Positions 45,116 to 53,998 of a stretch of DNA of 64,000 nt are shown here, one piece after another; position 1 is the stretch's first letter, and each line of letters opens with the position of its first letter. The position numbers and the translations under genes were made by a program. The notes under the pieces are model-generated. The model was not told the DNA's origin, made no database searches, and saw nothing but the letters and a program-made list of their open reading frames with translations. The stretch spans positions 186,001 to 250,000 of the forward strand of contig NZ_WMJX01000001.1 in NCBI RefSeq assembly GCF_009711045.1. The letters are read 5' to 3'. This DNA is from Myroides albus (GTDB taxonomy: Bacteria; Bacteroidota; Bacteroidia; Flavobacteriales; Flavobacteriaceae).

Positions 45116-46409
45116 TAACTTCCCACTAGTTATATTTAGAATTTTCTTTGGATTTTTATTTGCATGTGAGTCTTTTGGTGCTATAGCTACTGGATGGGTG
45201 CGTACAAATTTAGTTGATGTCCAGATGACTTTCTCCCATATTTATATGGATTTTTTACAGGTCTTAGTTGGTCCTCAAATGTATGTTTATTTTGCATTGA
45301 TGGGATTTGTATCTATTGCTGTTATGTTAGGGTGGCGCTACCGCTTGAATATTGTACTATTGACAATTTTATGGGCTGGTGCTTATTTTATTCAGAAGAC
45401 TTCGTATAACAATCACTATTATATGTTGTTGCTGATTTGTTTTTATATGTGCTTTTTACCAGCACATCAATATGCCTCTATGGATGTAAAAGCAGGTCGG
45501 GTTGATAAAAAGTTATATATGCCGCGTTACTTTTCGTGGTTTTTTATCTTTCAGGTAACTATTTTATATGTTTTTGGTACAGTTGCAAAGTTTTATCCCG
45601 ATTGGCTTGATGGAACTTTTACTCGTTTAATGTACCAAAGTGCTAATATTCCGGAAGTATTTAAGGAAGTGTTTACTCAGAAGTGGTTTTACATTACGAT
45701 TGCTTATTTGGGTATTATTTTCGATGGATTAATTGTTCCGATGTTGTTGTGGAAGAAGACACGTACATTAGGAGTTATAGCAGCTTTGACTTTTCACCTT
45801 TTTAACTCTGCAACTTTACATATTGGAATTTTTCCATATTTTGCTTTGAGTTTTTCGGTGTTTTTTTATGAACCAGAACAAGTACGTCGTTTGTTTTTCA
45901 AGAAGAAACCTGTTTTTGAAGTGACTGATGATTTGACTAGTTACGGTACACAGAACTTTTTAAGCAAAGGGCAATTGTATGTTTTAAGTGCGTTTATGGT
46001 TGTGCAAGTTTTATTGCCTTTGAGAATACACTTTATAAAGGGAGATACACTTTGGACAGATGAAGGTCATCGTCTAAGTTGGCGAATGATGTTGCGTTCT
46101 CGTGTAGGTTATACTGATTTTATTGTAGAGAATAAAGATACGAAAACAAGAAGTTATTATCCATTAGCAGAAGTTTTATCTACTAAGCAAGCGGCGCGTT
46201 TAACTTCACCTGATATGATATGGCAAATGGCTCAGGTAATCAAAAAAGAATATGCTGCTAAGGGAGAAGATGTAGCTGTATACGCAGATAGTTTTGTCTC
46301 TATAAATGGACGTCCTTATAGTAGATTTGTTGATAATACGGTTGATTTAGGTAATGTAGGATGGAATTATTTCACACACTGTCCTTGGATCTTAGAGAAA
46401 CCATTTTAA
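45087..46409 (+). CDS. HTTM-domain membrane protein (vitamin K gamma-carboxylase-like)
   Basis: A 440-aa polytopic membrane protein. It begins WKKALQPIDNFPLVIFRIFFG and has several helices separated by conserved blocks such as SYNNHYYMLLLICFYM and LTFHLFNSATLHIGIFPY, as in the HTTM superfamily that includes vitamin K-dependent gamma-glutamyl carboxylase. The C-terminal third is soluble and should face outside. Bacterial members have no settled role. The ATG at 45087 overlaps ribF, so it is co-translated with a flavin gene. Confidence 0.82.
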   Translation: MWKKALQPIDNFPLVIFRIFFGFLFACESFGAIATGWVRTNLVDVQMTFSHIYMDFLQVLVGPQMYVYFALMGFVSIAVMLGWRYRLNIVLLTILWAGAYFIQKTSYNNHYYMLLLICFYMCFLPAHQYASMDVKAGRVDKKLYMPRYFSWFFIFQVTILYVFGTVAKFYPDWLDGTFTRLMYQSANIPEVFKEVFTQKWFYITIAYLGIIFDGLIVPMLLWKKTRTLGVIAALTFHLFNSATLHIGIFPYFALSFSVFFYEPEQVRRLFFKKKPVFEVTDDLTSYGTQNFLSKGQLYVLSAFMVVQVLLPLRIHFIKGDTLWTDEGHRLSWRMMLRSRVGYTDFIVENKDTKTRSYYPLAEVLSTKQAARLTSPDMIWQMAQVIKKEYAAKGEDVAVYADSFVSINGRPYSRFVDNTVDLGNVGWNYFTHCPWILEKPF

Positions 46410-46414
46410 TAAAA

Positions 46415-46446
46415 CAAAAAGCCTTGATTACAATCAAGGCTTTTTG
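46415..46446. terminator. Bidirectional terminator between the HTTM gene and lpxH
   Basis: A 14-bp stem (AAAAAGCCTTGATT / AATCAAGGCTTTTT with a 3-nt loop) with T runs on both sides. The lpxH stop codon lies within its arm. Confidence 0.9.
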
Positions 46447-47216
46447 TTTTCTATTTCTTTCTTATATTCTACTAATTCTAGATTACTATTAAAAACGGCA
46501 TACGTAAAGTAATTAATCCAATCTCCTAAATTGACATATTTAGAATTTGGGTTTAAATCCAATACCATAGGTAAATGCCTATGACCAAATACGAAGTAGT
46601 CGTAGTGTTGCGTTTCTAATTTGCGCTTGGCATAAAGAATTAACCATTCCTTATCTTCCCCTAAATAGGTGATATCTTCCTCTCCTGAGATAAGTTTATT
46701 CTTTACTGATAAGTACGAACCTAATCTCACGCCAATATCTGGATGTAACCATCTAAATAGCCATTTTGAGAATTTATTGGTAAATACTTTTTTCATTCTC
46801 TTGTAACCAAGATCTCCAGGTCCTAAGCCATCTCCATGACCAATAAAGAACTTTTTGCCATTGATATTAAATATTTTTGGCTCGTGAAATACAGGAATAC
46901 CCAATTCTTTTTGGAAGTAATCATCCATCCATAGGTCGTGATTACCGACAAAGAAGTAAACGGGTACACCACGATCCTTTATTTCAGCAAGTTTTCCGAG
47001 AATTCGAACAAACCCTTTTGGTACAACTGTCTTATACTCAAACCAAAAGTCAAAGAGATCACCGAGTATAATTAATGCTCCCATATCGTGTTCTTTATCG
47101 CGAAGCCACTGCAAAAATAGTTGTTCACGAGGAATACTTTTTTCACGAGTCGGTGCTCCAAAGTGTTGATCGGATGCAAAATATACTTTCTTATTTGTTT
47201 GAATATTTATTTCCAA
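46434..47216 (-). CDS. lpxH: UDP-2,3-diacylglucosamine diphosphatase
   Basis: A 260-aa calcineurin-like phosphoesterase of lipid A synthesis. Metal-site motifs in order: SDQHFG (Asp then His), GDLFDFW, GNHDLW, GHGDG and GHRH. It hydrolyses UDP-diacylglucosamine to lipid X at the inner membrane. The start must be TTG at 47216: the first motif lies at residue 16, and a stop codon in frame lies two codons upstream. Only 3 bp separate it from queD. Confidence 0.88.
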   Translation of the reverse strand: MEINIQTNKKVYFASDQHFGAPTREKSIPREQLFLQWLRDKEHDMGALIILGDLFDFWFEYKTVVPKGFVRILGKLAEIKDRGVPVYFFVGNHDLWMDDYFQKELGIPVFHEPKIFNINGKKFFIGHGDGLGPGDLGYKRMKKVFTNKFSKWLFRWLHPDIGVRLGSYLSVKNKLISGEEDITYLGEDKEWLILYAKRKLETQHYDYFVFGHRHLPMVLDLNPNSKYVNLGDWINYFTYAVFNSNLELVEYKKEIENKKP

Positions 47217-47219
47217 ATT

Positions 47220-47672
47220 CTAAAGATTATCTGATTGGTGCCATTCAGCATAAGAAGATTCTGTTTCCTGAAGTCTTAATGAATATAGTTCAATTCCATC
47301 AGGAAGTCGGTCTTTTATTTTATTAGCAAAATCGATGACCATGTTTTCACTTGTAGGTTGATACTCTACCAGAATAACATGGTGTCCACGTTGTTCTAAT
47401 TCCTTAGCAAGTTCAATGTGTGGAGTGTTTTTATTAAAAACAGTTGCATGGTCAAAATTGTCAACTATTTCTTCCTTCACTATTTTTTTTAGATCTCCAA
47501 AATCTATAACCATTCCATATTTTACATTATTTGTATCCTCAATAGGGCTACCAATAACAGTTACTGCTAATTTGTAACTATGTCCATGAACATTTTTACA
47601 CTTGCCATCATATCCAAATAAGGCATGTCCAGTTTCAAATGTAAATTGTTTTGTAATTCTAATCTTAGGCAT
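47220..47672 (-). CDS. queD: 6-carboxytetrahydropterin synthase (QueD/6-PTPS family)
   Basis: A 150-aa T-fold enzyme of queuosine (or pterin) synthesis. Zinc ligands are His16 in FETGHAL and His29/His31 in CKNVHGHSY; the catalytic Cys is Cys25. DFGDLK, DHATVF and the C-terminal Glu in LQETES complete the active site. The ATG at 47672 is chosen over a longer frame because it matches the family's usual start. Confidence 0.93.
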   Translation of the reverse strand: MPKIRITKQFTFETGHALFGYDGKCKNVHGHSYKLAVTVIGSPIEDTNNVKYGMVIDFGDLKKIVKEEIVDNFDHATVFNKNTPHIELAKELEQRGHHVILVEYQPTSENMVIDFANKIKDRLPDGIELYSLRLQETESSYAEWHQSDNL

Positions 47673-47752
47673 AACTAAAAATTTTGACAAAGGTAAGGAA
47701 AAAAAAGCCCTTACATTCATATATAACCCTGCCTTTTTACGGACTATTACTC

Positions 47753-48562
47753 TTAGAAGATGCGGTATTTTAATTGAAAGGAAACTTTAGGCCACCATTT
47801 GATACGATTAAGCCACTTTTCAGCTTCTTCATCATATTCGACATTTTCATCAAGTTCAAACGCTACTTTGCTCCCTCCTTGTTTGATTGTATAATCACCT
47901 TGGTACATCATACCAAGTTCAAAAGTGAAACCCAATCTACTTTTAGATATCGCTCTTCCTATTCCAAATCCTAAATAGGGTTTAATTACATTACCAACAG
48001 TGGCTTGTGCATCGATATTCCCATTATTGATGTCTATAACATTCCCTTGAAAATCTAAAGTAGGCCATTCTTCACCTTCTAGTGGATTAGCTCTTTCACC
48101 ATCTTTATCAATCAAGTAACCGTGTAAGTCCACTTTGTTATTTCCCATGTATAAGCCGCCTGATACAAAAAACAACCCTCCTTTTACTGGGTAAAAGTCA
48201 ACTAAAGCATGTCCATGAAACATATTTAGTTTTCCTTTCATTGTCAGATCAGGTCTGTAGCCAAAAGTTTTGCTTAATTCATTTCGTGGGTCATCGGGAG
48301 TACCATCATAGTATTTAGAGTTATACTTGAAAAAATTGATACCAGCTCTTAATTGAAGATTAGGTGTTAAGGGTGAACTCGCTTCTGCTGTAATCCCCAT
48401 ACTTGTTATTCCAATACCAACTGATAATTCACTAAAAGCAATGTCTGAGTAGTGTTTTGCAACTGGTTCTGGTTGGAAAGTAAAACCATCAGCAGATTGA
48501 GCATTAACAGAAAGTATACTTAGGAGAATACAAACCAATAGGTATAGTGCATTAGTTTTCAT
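47753..48562 (-). CDS. Outer-membrane beta-barrel protein, paralogue B
   Basis: A 269-aa exported protein with signal peptide (about 1-21, ending VNAQ). Alternating strands and the closing residues FQLKYRIF, with terminal Phe, suggest insertion into the outer membrane. It is clearly related to the protein encoded just upstream: shared blocks include LRAGINF, HGHALVDFYP, FFVSGGLYMG, EEWPTLDF and VIKPYLGFGIGR. Function unknown. Confidence 0.75.
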   Translation of the reverse strand: MKTNALYLLVCILLSILSVNAQSADGFTFQPEPVAKHYSDIAFSELSVGIGITSMGITAEASSPLTPNLQLRAGINFFKYNSKYYDGTPDDPRNELSKTFGYRPDLTMKGKLNMFHGHALVDFYPVKGGLFFVSGGLYMGNNKVDLHGYLIDKDGERANPLEGEEWPTLDFQGNVIDINNGNIDAQATVGNVIKPYLGFGIGRAISKSRLGFTFELGMMYQGDYTIKQGGSKVAFELDENVEYDEEAEKWLNRIKWWPKVSFQLKYRIF

Positions 48563-48576
48563 AAATTAAATGATTA

Positions 48577-49407
48577 TTAAAAAATACGATAATTGATTTT
48601 CAGTTCAGCTTTTGGCCACCACCTGAGCCATTCGTTATATTTTTGTGTATCCTCTACTCTTGCGTCAGCCTCCTTACCTGTAGTTACTTTTTGTCCATTT
48701 TGTTTTAAAGTATAGTCGCCTTGATATAGCATACCGACTTCGAGCTTGATGCCTATTCTTCGCATACTGACAGATCTTCCTACTCCTATACCTAAGTATG
48801 GTTTTACGACATTTCCTAAACGCATTTCTGCATCTAATCGCCCTTTATTTAAGTCTAAGATATTTCCATCATATTCTAAAGTGGGCCATTCGTGCCCTAC
48901 GAGTATATCTGCTGGATTTCCTTTGTCATCGATGAAGCCACCTTTGACGGAAACGGTATTTCTACCGAAGTAAAAACCTCCAGAGATGAAAAACACTCCT
49001 TCTTTATTGGGATAGAAGTCTACTAATGCGTGGGCGTGAAATAGCTTGATTCGGCCTTCGACTTCCAATCTTGGCGAGTATCCAAAGGAATTGAGAAAAT
49101 ATCCTTGGGGATCTTCTATGTTTAGTTTCTGTGCGCTTGAGTTGTAATTTAGATAGTTGAGCCCTGCGCGTATCTTCAAATGTGGTGCTAATGGTGTAGC
49201 AGCTTCTATAGTTAATCCTAAAGTCGAGATACCAGCAGAAATATTTAAGTGGTCTAAGAATCTCGTGGCTAAGTGGGCATCACCAGATTTATCCACTAGG
49301 TGTCCAACCAAATCTTGTGGAGGGATGGTGTTGTTATCAGTAGATGCTTTGAGATTGTAAGACCCCAAAACGAAACTTAACAAGATTAAAGTAAGTAATC
49401 TTTTCAT
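48577..49407 (-). CDS. Outer-membrane beta-barrel protein, paralogue A
   Basis: A 276-aa exported protein with signal peptide (about 1-21) ending in ELKINYRIF. It shares long colinear blocks with paralogue B 14 bp downstream (LNISAGISTLGLTIEAATPL against LSVGIGITSMGITAEASSPL, and HEWPTLEYDGNILDLNKG), so the pair arose by tandem duplication. It is the first gene of a two-gene unit. Confidence 0.75.
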   Translation of the reverse strand: MKRLLTLILLSFVLGSYNLKASTDNNTIPPQDLVGHLVDKSGDAHLATRFLDHLNISAGISTLGLTIEAATPLAPHLKIRAGLNYLNYNSSAQKLNIEDPQGYFLNSFGYSPRLEVEGRIKLFHAHALVDFYPNKEGVFFISGGFYFGRNTVSVKGGFIDDKGNPADILVGHEWPTLEYDGNILDLNKGRLDAEMRLGNVVKPYLGIGVGRSVSMRRIGIKLEVGMLYQGDYTLKQNGQKVTTGKEADARVEDTQKYNEWLRWWPKAELKINYRIF

Positions 49408-49864
49408 AGCAATTATAGTACCTTTATTTTTAGATTGTTAAAATTATATAAAAAATAGGAGGTAGGCTATTATATTTTTTTGGATTTTTAATTGTTTTAC
49501 ATAAAACACTGTGTTGTACAAAGGGGCTTTCAGTGTAATTAGTTTCTGTATGTAGTAGTGTTAATGACGTAGAACTCTTACATGTATGTGTGACTATTGA
49601 TAGTATTTGATTTGAGCTGTTCGTTTGGTGCTTGTCGTTTGATGGTGAAGTGATAGACTTAGAATGGTACTTTATAGCCGATCATTCTCCTTTAAATACC
49701 TTGGATTGGTTTGTAATGTTTTTTTATAGTGTTTTTTTTACAGCAAGGTTTTGATTACGAGTATTTTATGAATGGCTCACAATTTGGAATTGTAAGACAA
49801 AGTTTCTTTAGCTTAGATTAAATAGGAAGAACTTGAAAAGGAATAATAGGATAATTGGTATATA
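49408..49864. other. Intergenic region without a recognised gene
   Basis: About 450 bp upstream of the paired barrel genes. It should hold their minus-strand promoter; a near match TATAATTG lies close to the start. A short plus-strand frame near 49740-49820 reads like protein (QQGFDYEYFMNGSQFG) but has no start, and may be a decayed gene end. Confidence 0.45.
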
Positions 49865-49910
49865 ATAAAAAGCGAAAAAGCATATAAGATAACTTATATG
49901 CTTTTTCGCT
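49865..49910 (-). terminator. Long-stem terminator of the enoyl-CoA hydratase gene
   Basis: A perfect 18-bp inverted repeat (AGCGAAAAAGCATATAAG and its complement, 4-nt loop) followed on the minus strand by T5. It starts 24 bp past the hydratase stop. Confidence 0.9.
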
Positions 49911-49933
49911 TATGCTATATTCAATAACTATTA

Positions 49934-50701
49934 TTATTTCTTTTTAAATTGATTAAGTGCATTGATTGTAAACTCAGATAGAACCAGTCTACCCGAAACT
50001 TCAGCTCTTTGATGGAGAAGTTCACTCCAATGCTCTGTTCCTTCCCAGAATATTTTCTTCATCGCGATGAGAGCCTGTGGGTTGTACTCACTAACACGCT
50101 TAGCAAAATCACCAAGTTCTAAGTCCATACGGGTATCATCTTCATATAATTCTGCATATAGCCCATGAGTTTTTGCCCATGTGGCAGTTTTCCACTCATG
50201 TGCCGCGAGTGACATTTCTGTGAATGCAGTCTTTCCAATCTTTCTTGATACAGCTGGTTCGATGACGAACGGACCTATACCGATGGCTAATTCTGATAAC
50301 TTGATAGCCGCTTTATCCGTTGCATAACAATAGTCGCAAGCAGCAGCTAATCCTACACCACCGCCTACAGTCTTGCCGTGAATACGTCCAATAAATATTT
50401 GTGGACTTCGGCGCATAGCATCTATTACTGAGGCAAACCCTGAAAAGAATTTCTTCCCAGTCACTTGGTCTTTGATGGATAATAATTCATCAAATGATGC
50501 TCCTGCACAGAAAGCACCTGTGCCTGCACTTTTTAGGATAACTACTGTAATTGCTTTGTTTTTGCTTAGCTCTTCTATCTTGTCTGTAAGTTCTCTTAGC
50601 TGATAACTTGGAAAAGAATTGCTGGCAGGATTATAGAAAGTTAGGGTTGCTATTTTGTCTTGTATTTCTGAGGTAATAAAGGGCTTATTTGATTTTTCCA
50701 T
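49934..50701 (-). CDS. Enoyl-CoA hydratase/isomerase family protein
   Basis: A 255-aa crotonase-fold enzyme. The oxyanion-hole segments are FCAGASFDEL and the GKTVGGGVGLAAACDYCYA block. The overall pattern resembles methylglutaconyl-CoA hydratase of leucine breakdown, but of the usual catalytic Glu pair only one is plain (LSELAIGIGPFV), so the exact reaction is unsure. It is a single gene with its own promoter and terminator. Confidence 0.85.
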   Translation of the reverse strand: MEKSNKPFITSEIQDKIATLTFYNPASNSFPSYQLRELTDKIEELSKNKAITVVILKSAGTGAFCAGASFDELLSIKDQVTGKKFFSGFASVIDAMRRSPQIFIGRIHGKTVGGGVGLAAACDYCYATDKAAIKLSELAIGIGPFVIEPAVSRKIGKTAFTEMSLAAHEWKTATWAKTHGLYAELYEDDTRMDLELGDFAKRVSEYNPQALIAMKKIFWEGTEHWSELLHQRAEVSGRLVLSEFTINALNQFKKK

Positions 50702-50721
50702 AGTTTAATTGATTGTTTTCT

Positions 50722-50729
50722 CAAATGTA
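50722..50729 (-). promoter_or_regulatory. Candidate -7 box of the enoyl-CoA hydratase gene
   Basis: Minus-strand TACATTTG, a full TAnnTTTG match 21 bp before the ATG. No TTG at standard spacing. Confidence 0.45.
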
Positions 50730-51019
50730 GGAAAATAATTAGATTTTTCATTTTTACTAATAGAATAGAAATTGAATGAAAAAGTGATGTTTATGCCTTA
50801 AGTTTTATAACTTAAACTACTTATATTGGCGTAACTTTGATTTGATTAATTGTATTTGGATGAGGGAGGTATATTGTTTTGGTGAGAATTGGATGGTAAT
50901 GTCCCATCTTATTTTATTGTACTTCAATATACTTTTGTTTTTAATGTATCGTTTAATATATTGAGGTTCGACAGCAAGAATTGTCAGCTATGAGTTGTAA
51001 GAATAAGTCTTGAATAGGT
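50730..51019. other. AT-rich spacer
   Basis: No gene or clear structure seen apart from the flanking promoter and terminator. Confidence 0.45.
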
Positions 51020-51046
51020 AAAAAAAAATAGCTATAAAAAGCTATT
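51020..51046 (-). terminator. Terminator of the 116-aa exported protein gene
   Basis: Minus-strand 7-bp stem (AATAGCT / AGCTATT) followed by a long T run, 20 bp after the stop codon. Confidence 0.75.
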
Positions 51047-51066
51047 AGAAAAAAGAATAAAGAACT

Positions 51067-51417
51067 CTATGCAATTGGAGGAGGATCGATTGCTGTTATA
51101 TATGGTGTCGAATGGATGCGATGTTTGAAAAAGAAAGGGGCAAATAAGTAATGTATGGTTGATCCCTTAATTTCTGGAATAACTATATTATTAATAAAAA
51201 AAGTTTCACAAATAATGTTAGTTAATTTTTCTGAAGTAGGCTCATTGTCTGAGTTTACTTTACTACTACTAATATTATAAACATAGAGGCTGGCAGTAGG
51301 ACAATAGGTGAGTTTTTTACTACAACTATTTTCTACAGCAAAGTTTATCTTTTCAGCACCAAAAAGTGCGAAGACTAAACATAGTAACCACGCTATATAT
51401 TTATTGTATTTGTTCAT
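51067..51417 (-). CDS. Small exported hypothetical protein ending in PPPIA
   Basis: A 116-aa protein with an N-terminal signal or anchor (KYIAWLLCLVFALFGAEKI), three or four Cys in the following part, and a C-terminal YITAIDPPPIA. Small exported proteins with a Pro-rich last few residues are frequent in Bacteroidota next to metal efflux genes; here the neighbours are an acetyltransferase and a hydratase, so that link is not supported. The start at 51417 places the signal at the N-terminus. Function unknown. Confidence 0.6.
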   Translation of the reverse strand: MNKYNKYIAWLLCLVFALFGAEKINFAVENSCSKKLTYCPTASLYVYNISSSKVNSDNEPTSEKLTNIICETFFINNIVIPEIKGSTIHYLFAPFFFKHRIHSTPYITAIDPPPIA

Positions 51418-51498
51418 AGAGTGACAAATATATTTAAATAAATGAAAGAGAATATTAAACAATCACATTACAATTAAACTTTAACAGTAGTTAACGGT

Positions 51499-51987
51499 AT
51501 GAAAGAAGATGATTTTCAATTTACAGTAATGGAACAAGAAGAAGCTGAAGAAATAGCTTTTAATTGGAAGTATCCTGGTATTTTGAGCTTTTATGATATG
51601 ACAAAAGACGAAGAAGAATTAGAAGATTTCTTAGATCCACAAATACGTGGACAAAATACTTTTACAGTTAGAAAGCCAGGATTAACTGAGATTTTAGCCT
51701 TTTTCAATTATGATCTCATCGATAATAATACAGCAGAATATTGGTTTGGTCTTAACCCTCTTTATATGGGAAAGGGATATGGAAAGGAATTAATTGACTA
51801 TATAGAATGGGCATTTATCACTAAAAAAGCAGTGTGTAAGTTTGTGTTAGCTATAGCTAAATTGAATCAAATGGGGATAAAAGTTTTTGAAAAAGCGGGT
51901 TATGAGGTAGTAGGACATTTTTACAATAAGACCAATGGAGGTGAATATGACTTCTTAAAACTCGAAAAGAGAGTTGGAAAATGTTAA
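51499..51987 (+). CDS. GNAT family N-acetyltransferase
   Basis: A 162-aa acetyltransferase. The acetyl-CoA loop is in LNPLYMGKGYGKELIDYIE (pattern R/Q-x-x-G-x-G/A with Met replacing the first residue), and the last strand block IKVFEKAGYEVVGHFYNK is typical. The N-terminal acidic segment with FNWKYPGILSFYDM resembles aminoglycoside 6'-acetyltransferase-like members, but the substrate is unknown. Confidence 0.8.
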   Translation: MKEDDFQFTVMEQEEAEEIAFNWKYPGILSFYDMTKDEEELEDFLDPQIRGQNTFTVRKPGLTEILAFFNYDLIDNNTAEYWFGLNPLYMGKGYGKELIDYIEWAFITKKAVCKFVLAIAKLNQMGIKVFEKAGYEVVGHFYNKTNGGEYDFLKLEKRVGKC

Positions 51988-52020
51988 TTTACATATCACC
52001 GTGTTCCATTGTTATATTGA

Positions 52021-53244
52021 TTATCCTATCATTTTTTTGACAGAGTAATTTAAACCTATTGATGCAATAACGATTAGGATGGCAGTACTCACCCATAAGG
52101 TTTCATAACCAAGGTGAGAGGCAATCTTTGTAGAAAGAATGGGAGATACTATAAATCCAACTGCAAAAGTCAACCCATTTACCCCCATATAAGCCCCTTT
52201 GTTATTTGCTCCTGCTCTCATAGCTGTTACAGTTGACGTAAAAGGCATTGCGAGCATTTCTGAAACACATAACACAGATATAGATAAATATATTGTAAAA
52301 ATACTGTGATCAAAAGCTAATAGTAAAAAGGATAATGCACTGATTAGAACCCCATAGTAAATGGTCTTTCGTATGGTAAGATATTTTTCTGCAAGGTGAA
52401 CAAGTAACATTTCCGTTAGAAAGATTAACAGACCACTATAACCAAGTACCAAACCAATTTGTGATTCATTTAGCCCTCCTACTTTTTCATAGTATAAAGG
52501 CATTGTACTGAATAACTGTAGAAAAGCAATAGAATATAGTGTACAGAATACACTATAAATAATGAACATTTTGTCTTTATAAGGAGATTTGTTATTATCG
52601 CCTACTAACTCTGTTCTATCCTCTAAAATACCCTCTTCGTTGTATTTTTCTTTATTTGTTTTTCTACCTCTAAAAAAGTTTATAAAAACGATTGCTGCAA
52701 TGAAAGCTGCAGCTGCATTAATATTGAATAATAAACTATAGGAAATTGCCGCTAGTAATCCTCCCATTGCTGGGCCAATTGAGAAACCGAGATTTACAGC
52801 CATTCTGTTTAAAGAGAAAGCTCGTGTGATATTCTGTGGTTTAGCATACATTGTAATGGCAACGGAGTTTGCAGGGCGAAACATTTCACTTACTGTACTC
52901 TGAAGTAAAATCATGAGGGCTAAACTAGTAACTGTTGTAAAGTGTGGAAGTAGAATAAATACAGGAATACTTCCTAATAAACTAAGATATTGTACTTTGT
53001 AGTTTCCGATTTTGTCAGTAATCCATCCACCTAATGTTGAACCTATAATTGACCCTACACCGTAGCACGCTAAAACATATCCTGTTTGTTCTTCAGTAAA
53101 CAGGAGTTTTTTGGTCATGTAAACACCTAAAAAGGGGAATACCATAGAGCCAGCTCGGTTAATTAACATCACGATAGCTAGCATCCACGATGCAGACGAT
53201 AGTCCACTATACGAATCTACGTAGATCTTATATATTTTTTTCAT
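52021..53244 (-). CDS. Major facilitator superfamily transporter
   Basis: A 407-aa membrane protein with about twelve helices. The loop 2-3 motif reads GGWITDKIGNYKVQ, the MFS motif A. The central loop (about residues 190-225) is charged and cytosolic. It resembles multidrug or sugar exporters of the DHA1 type. It follows tdk by 44 bp and may be co-transcribed with it. Confidence 0.85.
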   Translation of the reverse strand: MKKIYKIYVDSYSGLSSASWMLAIVMLINRAGSMVFPFLGVYMTKKLLFTEEQTGYVLACYGVGSIIGSTLGGWITDKIGNYKVQYLSLLGSIPVFILLPHFTTVTSLALMILLQSTVSEMFRPANSVAITMYAKPQNITRAFSLNRMAVNLGFSIGPAMGGLLAAISYSLLFNINAAAAFIAAIVFINFFRGRKTNKEKYNEEGILEDRTELVGDNNKSPYKDKMFIIYSVFCTLYSIAFLQLFSTMPLYYEKVGGLNESQIGLVLGYSGLLIFLTEMLLVHLAEKYLTIRKTIYYGVLISALSFLLLAFDHSIFTIYLSISVLCVSEMLAMPFTSTVTAMRAGANNKGAYMGVNGLTFAVGFIVSPILSTKIASHLGYETLWVSTAILIVIASIGLNYSVKKMIG

Positions 53245-53288
53245 AAAGCTTTTTAGGTGGTGGTTATTCGAGTGTCAAATCAATAGAA

Positions 53289-53897
53289 TTACTTCTTTGA
53301 TAGATTCTTTATTCTTTCGGCTTCTTTCATAGCGTTGTAATAAGCAGCTCTACTCAATGGTTCATATTCTTGCGTTTCACCAAGCATGACTAAATCTTCA
53401 CTTGCCGCTTTTCTAAAACTATAATTTGCCAAGTTACCAGTTCTCGTACAAATGGCATGAACTTTTGTTACATATTCAGCAGTAGCCATAAGTGCAGGCA
53501 TTGGTCCAAAAGGCTTCCCTTTAAAGTCCATATCTAAACCTGCAACAATTACTCGGACGCCTGAATTTGCCAAATCATTACAGACATTTACAATTTCATC
53601 GTCGAAAAACTGTGCTTCGTCAATACCTACAACGTCGCAACTATCACCTAACAAACGGATATGTGCAGCCGAAGGGACAGGTGTTGACCTTATCTCATTA
53701 GCATCATGTGATACAACAAATTCTTCATCGTAGCGCGTATCAATGGCAGGCTTAAAAATTTCAACTTTCTGTTTGGCAAATTGAGCTCTTTTGAGTCTAC
53801 GAATTAATTCTTCGGTTTTACCAGAGAACATAGAACCGCAAATTACTTCTATCCAACCAAATTGTTCTTTGTGATTAACAGGATTTTCGAGAAACAT
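53289..53897 (-). CDS. tdk: Thymidine kinase
   Basis: A 202-aa type II thymidine kinase for thymidine salvage. P-loop GSMFSGKT at 21-28, the catalytic Glu and aromatic stack in [12 protein letters not shown]. The zinc-binding region, usually with two Cys pairs, has only one Cys (ICTRTGNL) here, so the structural zinc is probably absent, as in other Bacteroidota members. It is divergent from the acidic 425-aa gene. Confidence 0.95.
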   Translation of the reverse strand: MFLENPVNHKEQFGWIEVICGSMFSGKTEELIRRLKRAQFAKQKVEIFKPAIDTRYDEEFVVSHDANEIRSTPVPSAAHIRLLGDSCDVVGIDEAQFFDDEIVNVCNDLANSGVRVIVAGLDMDFKGKPFGPMPALMATAEYVTKVHAICTRTGNLANYSFRKAASEDLVMLGETQEYEPLSRAAYYNAMKEAERIKNLSKK

Positions 53898-53926
53898 TTT
53901 GTAAATTTCAGGCTGAAATCAGCGTT

Positions 53927-53957
53927 TATTTTTGTTATTTTGTAAAGTACAAATTTA
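53927..53957. promoter_or_regulatory. Divergent -7 boxes for tdk and the 425-aa gene
   Basis: Plus strand TATTTTTG (53927-53934) toward the 425-aa gene and minus strand TAAATTTG (53950-53957) toward tdk. Both match TAnnTTTG, and the two promoters cross over each other, so they may compete. A TTG at 53899-53901 is 25 bp from the plus box, slightly long. Confidence 0.42.
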
Positions 53958-53998
53958 TCAAAAAAAGCTCGGGAAATTACTAATCCAAATTAAAAGTT

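Noticed and set aside
49740..49822. A plus-strand frame reading like a protein end (FDYEYFMNGSQFG)
   Set aside because: No start codon, and a stop lies about 35 codons upstream. At most a decayed remnant; mentioned only in the intergenic entry.
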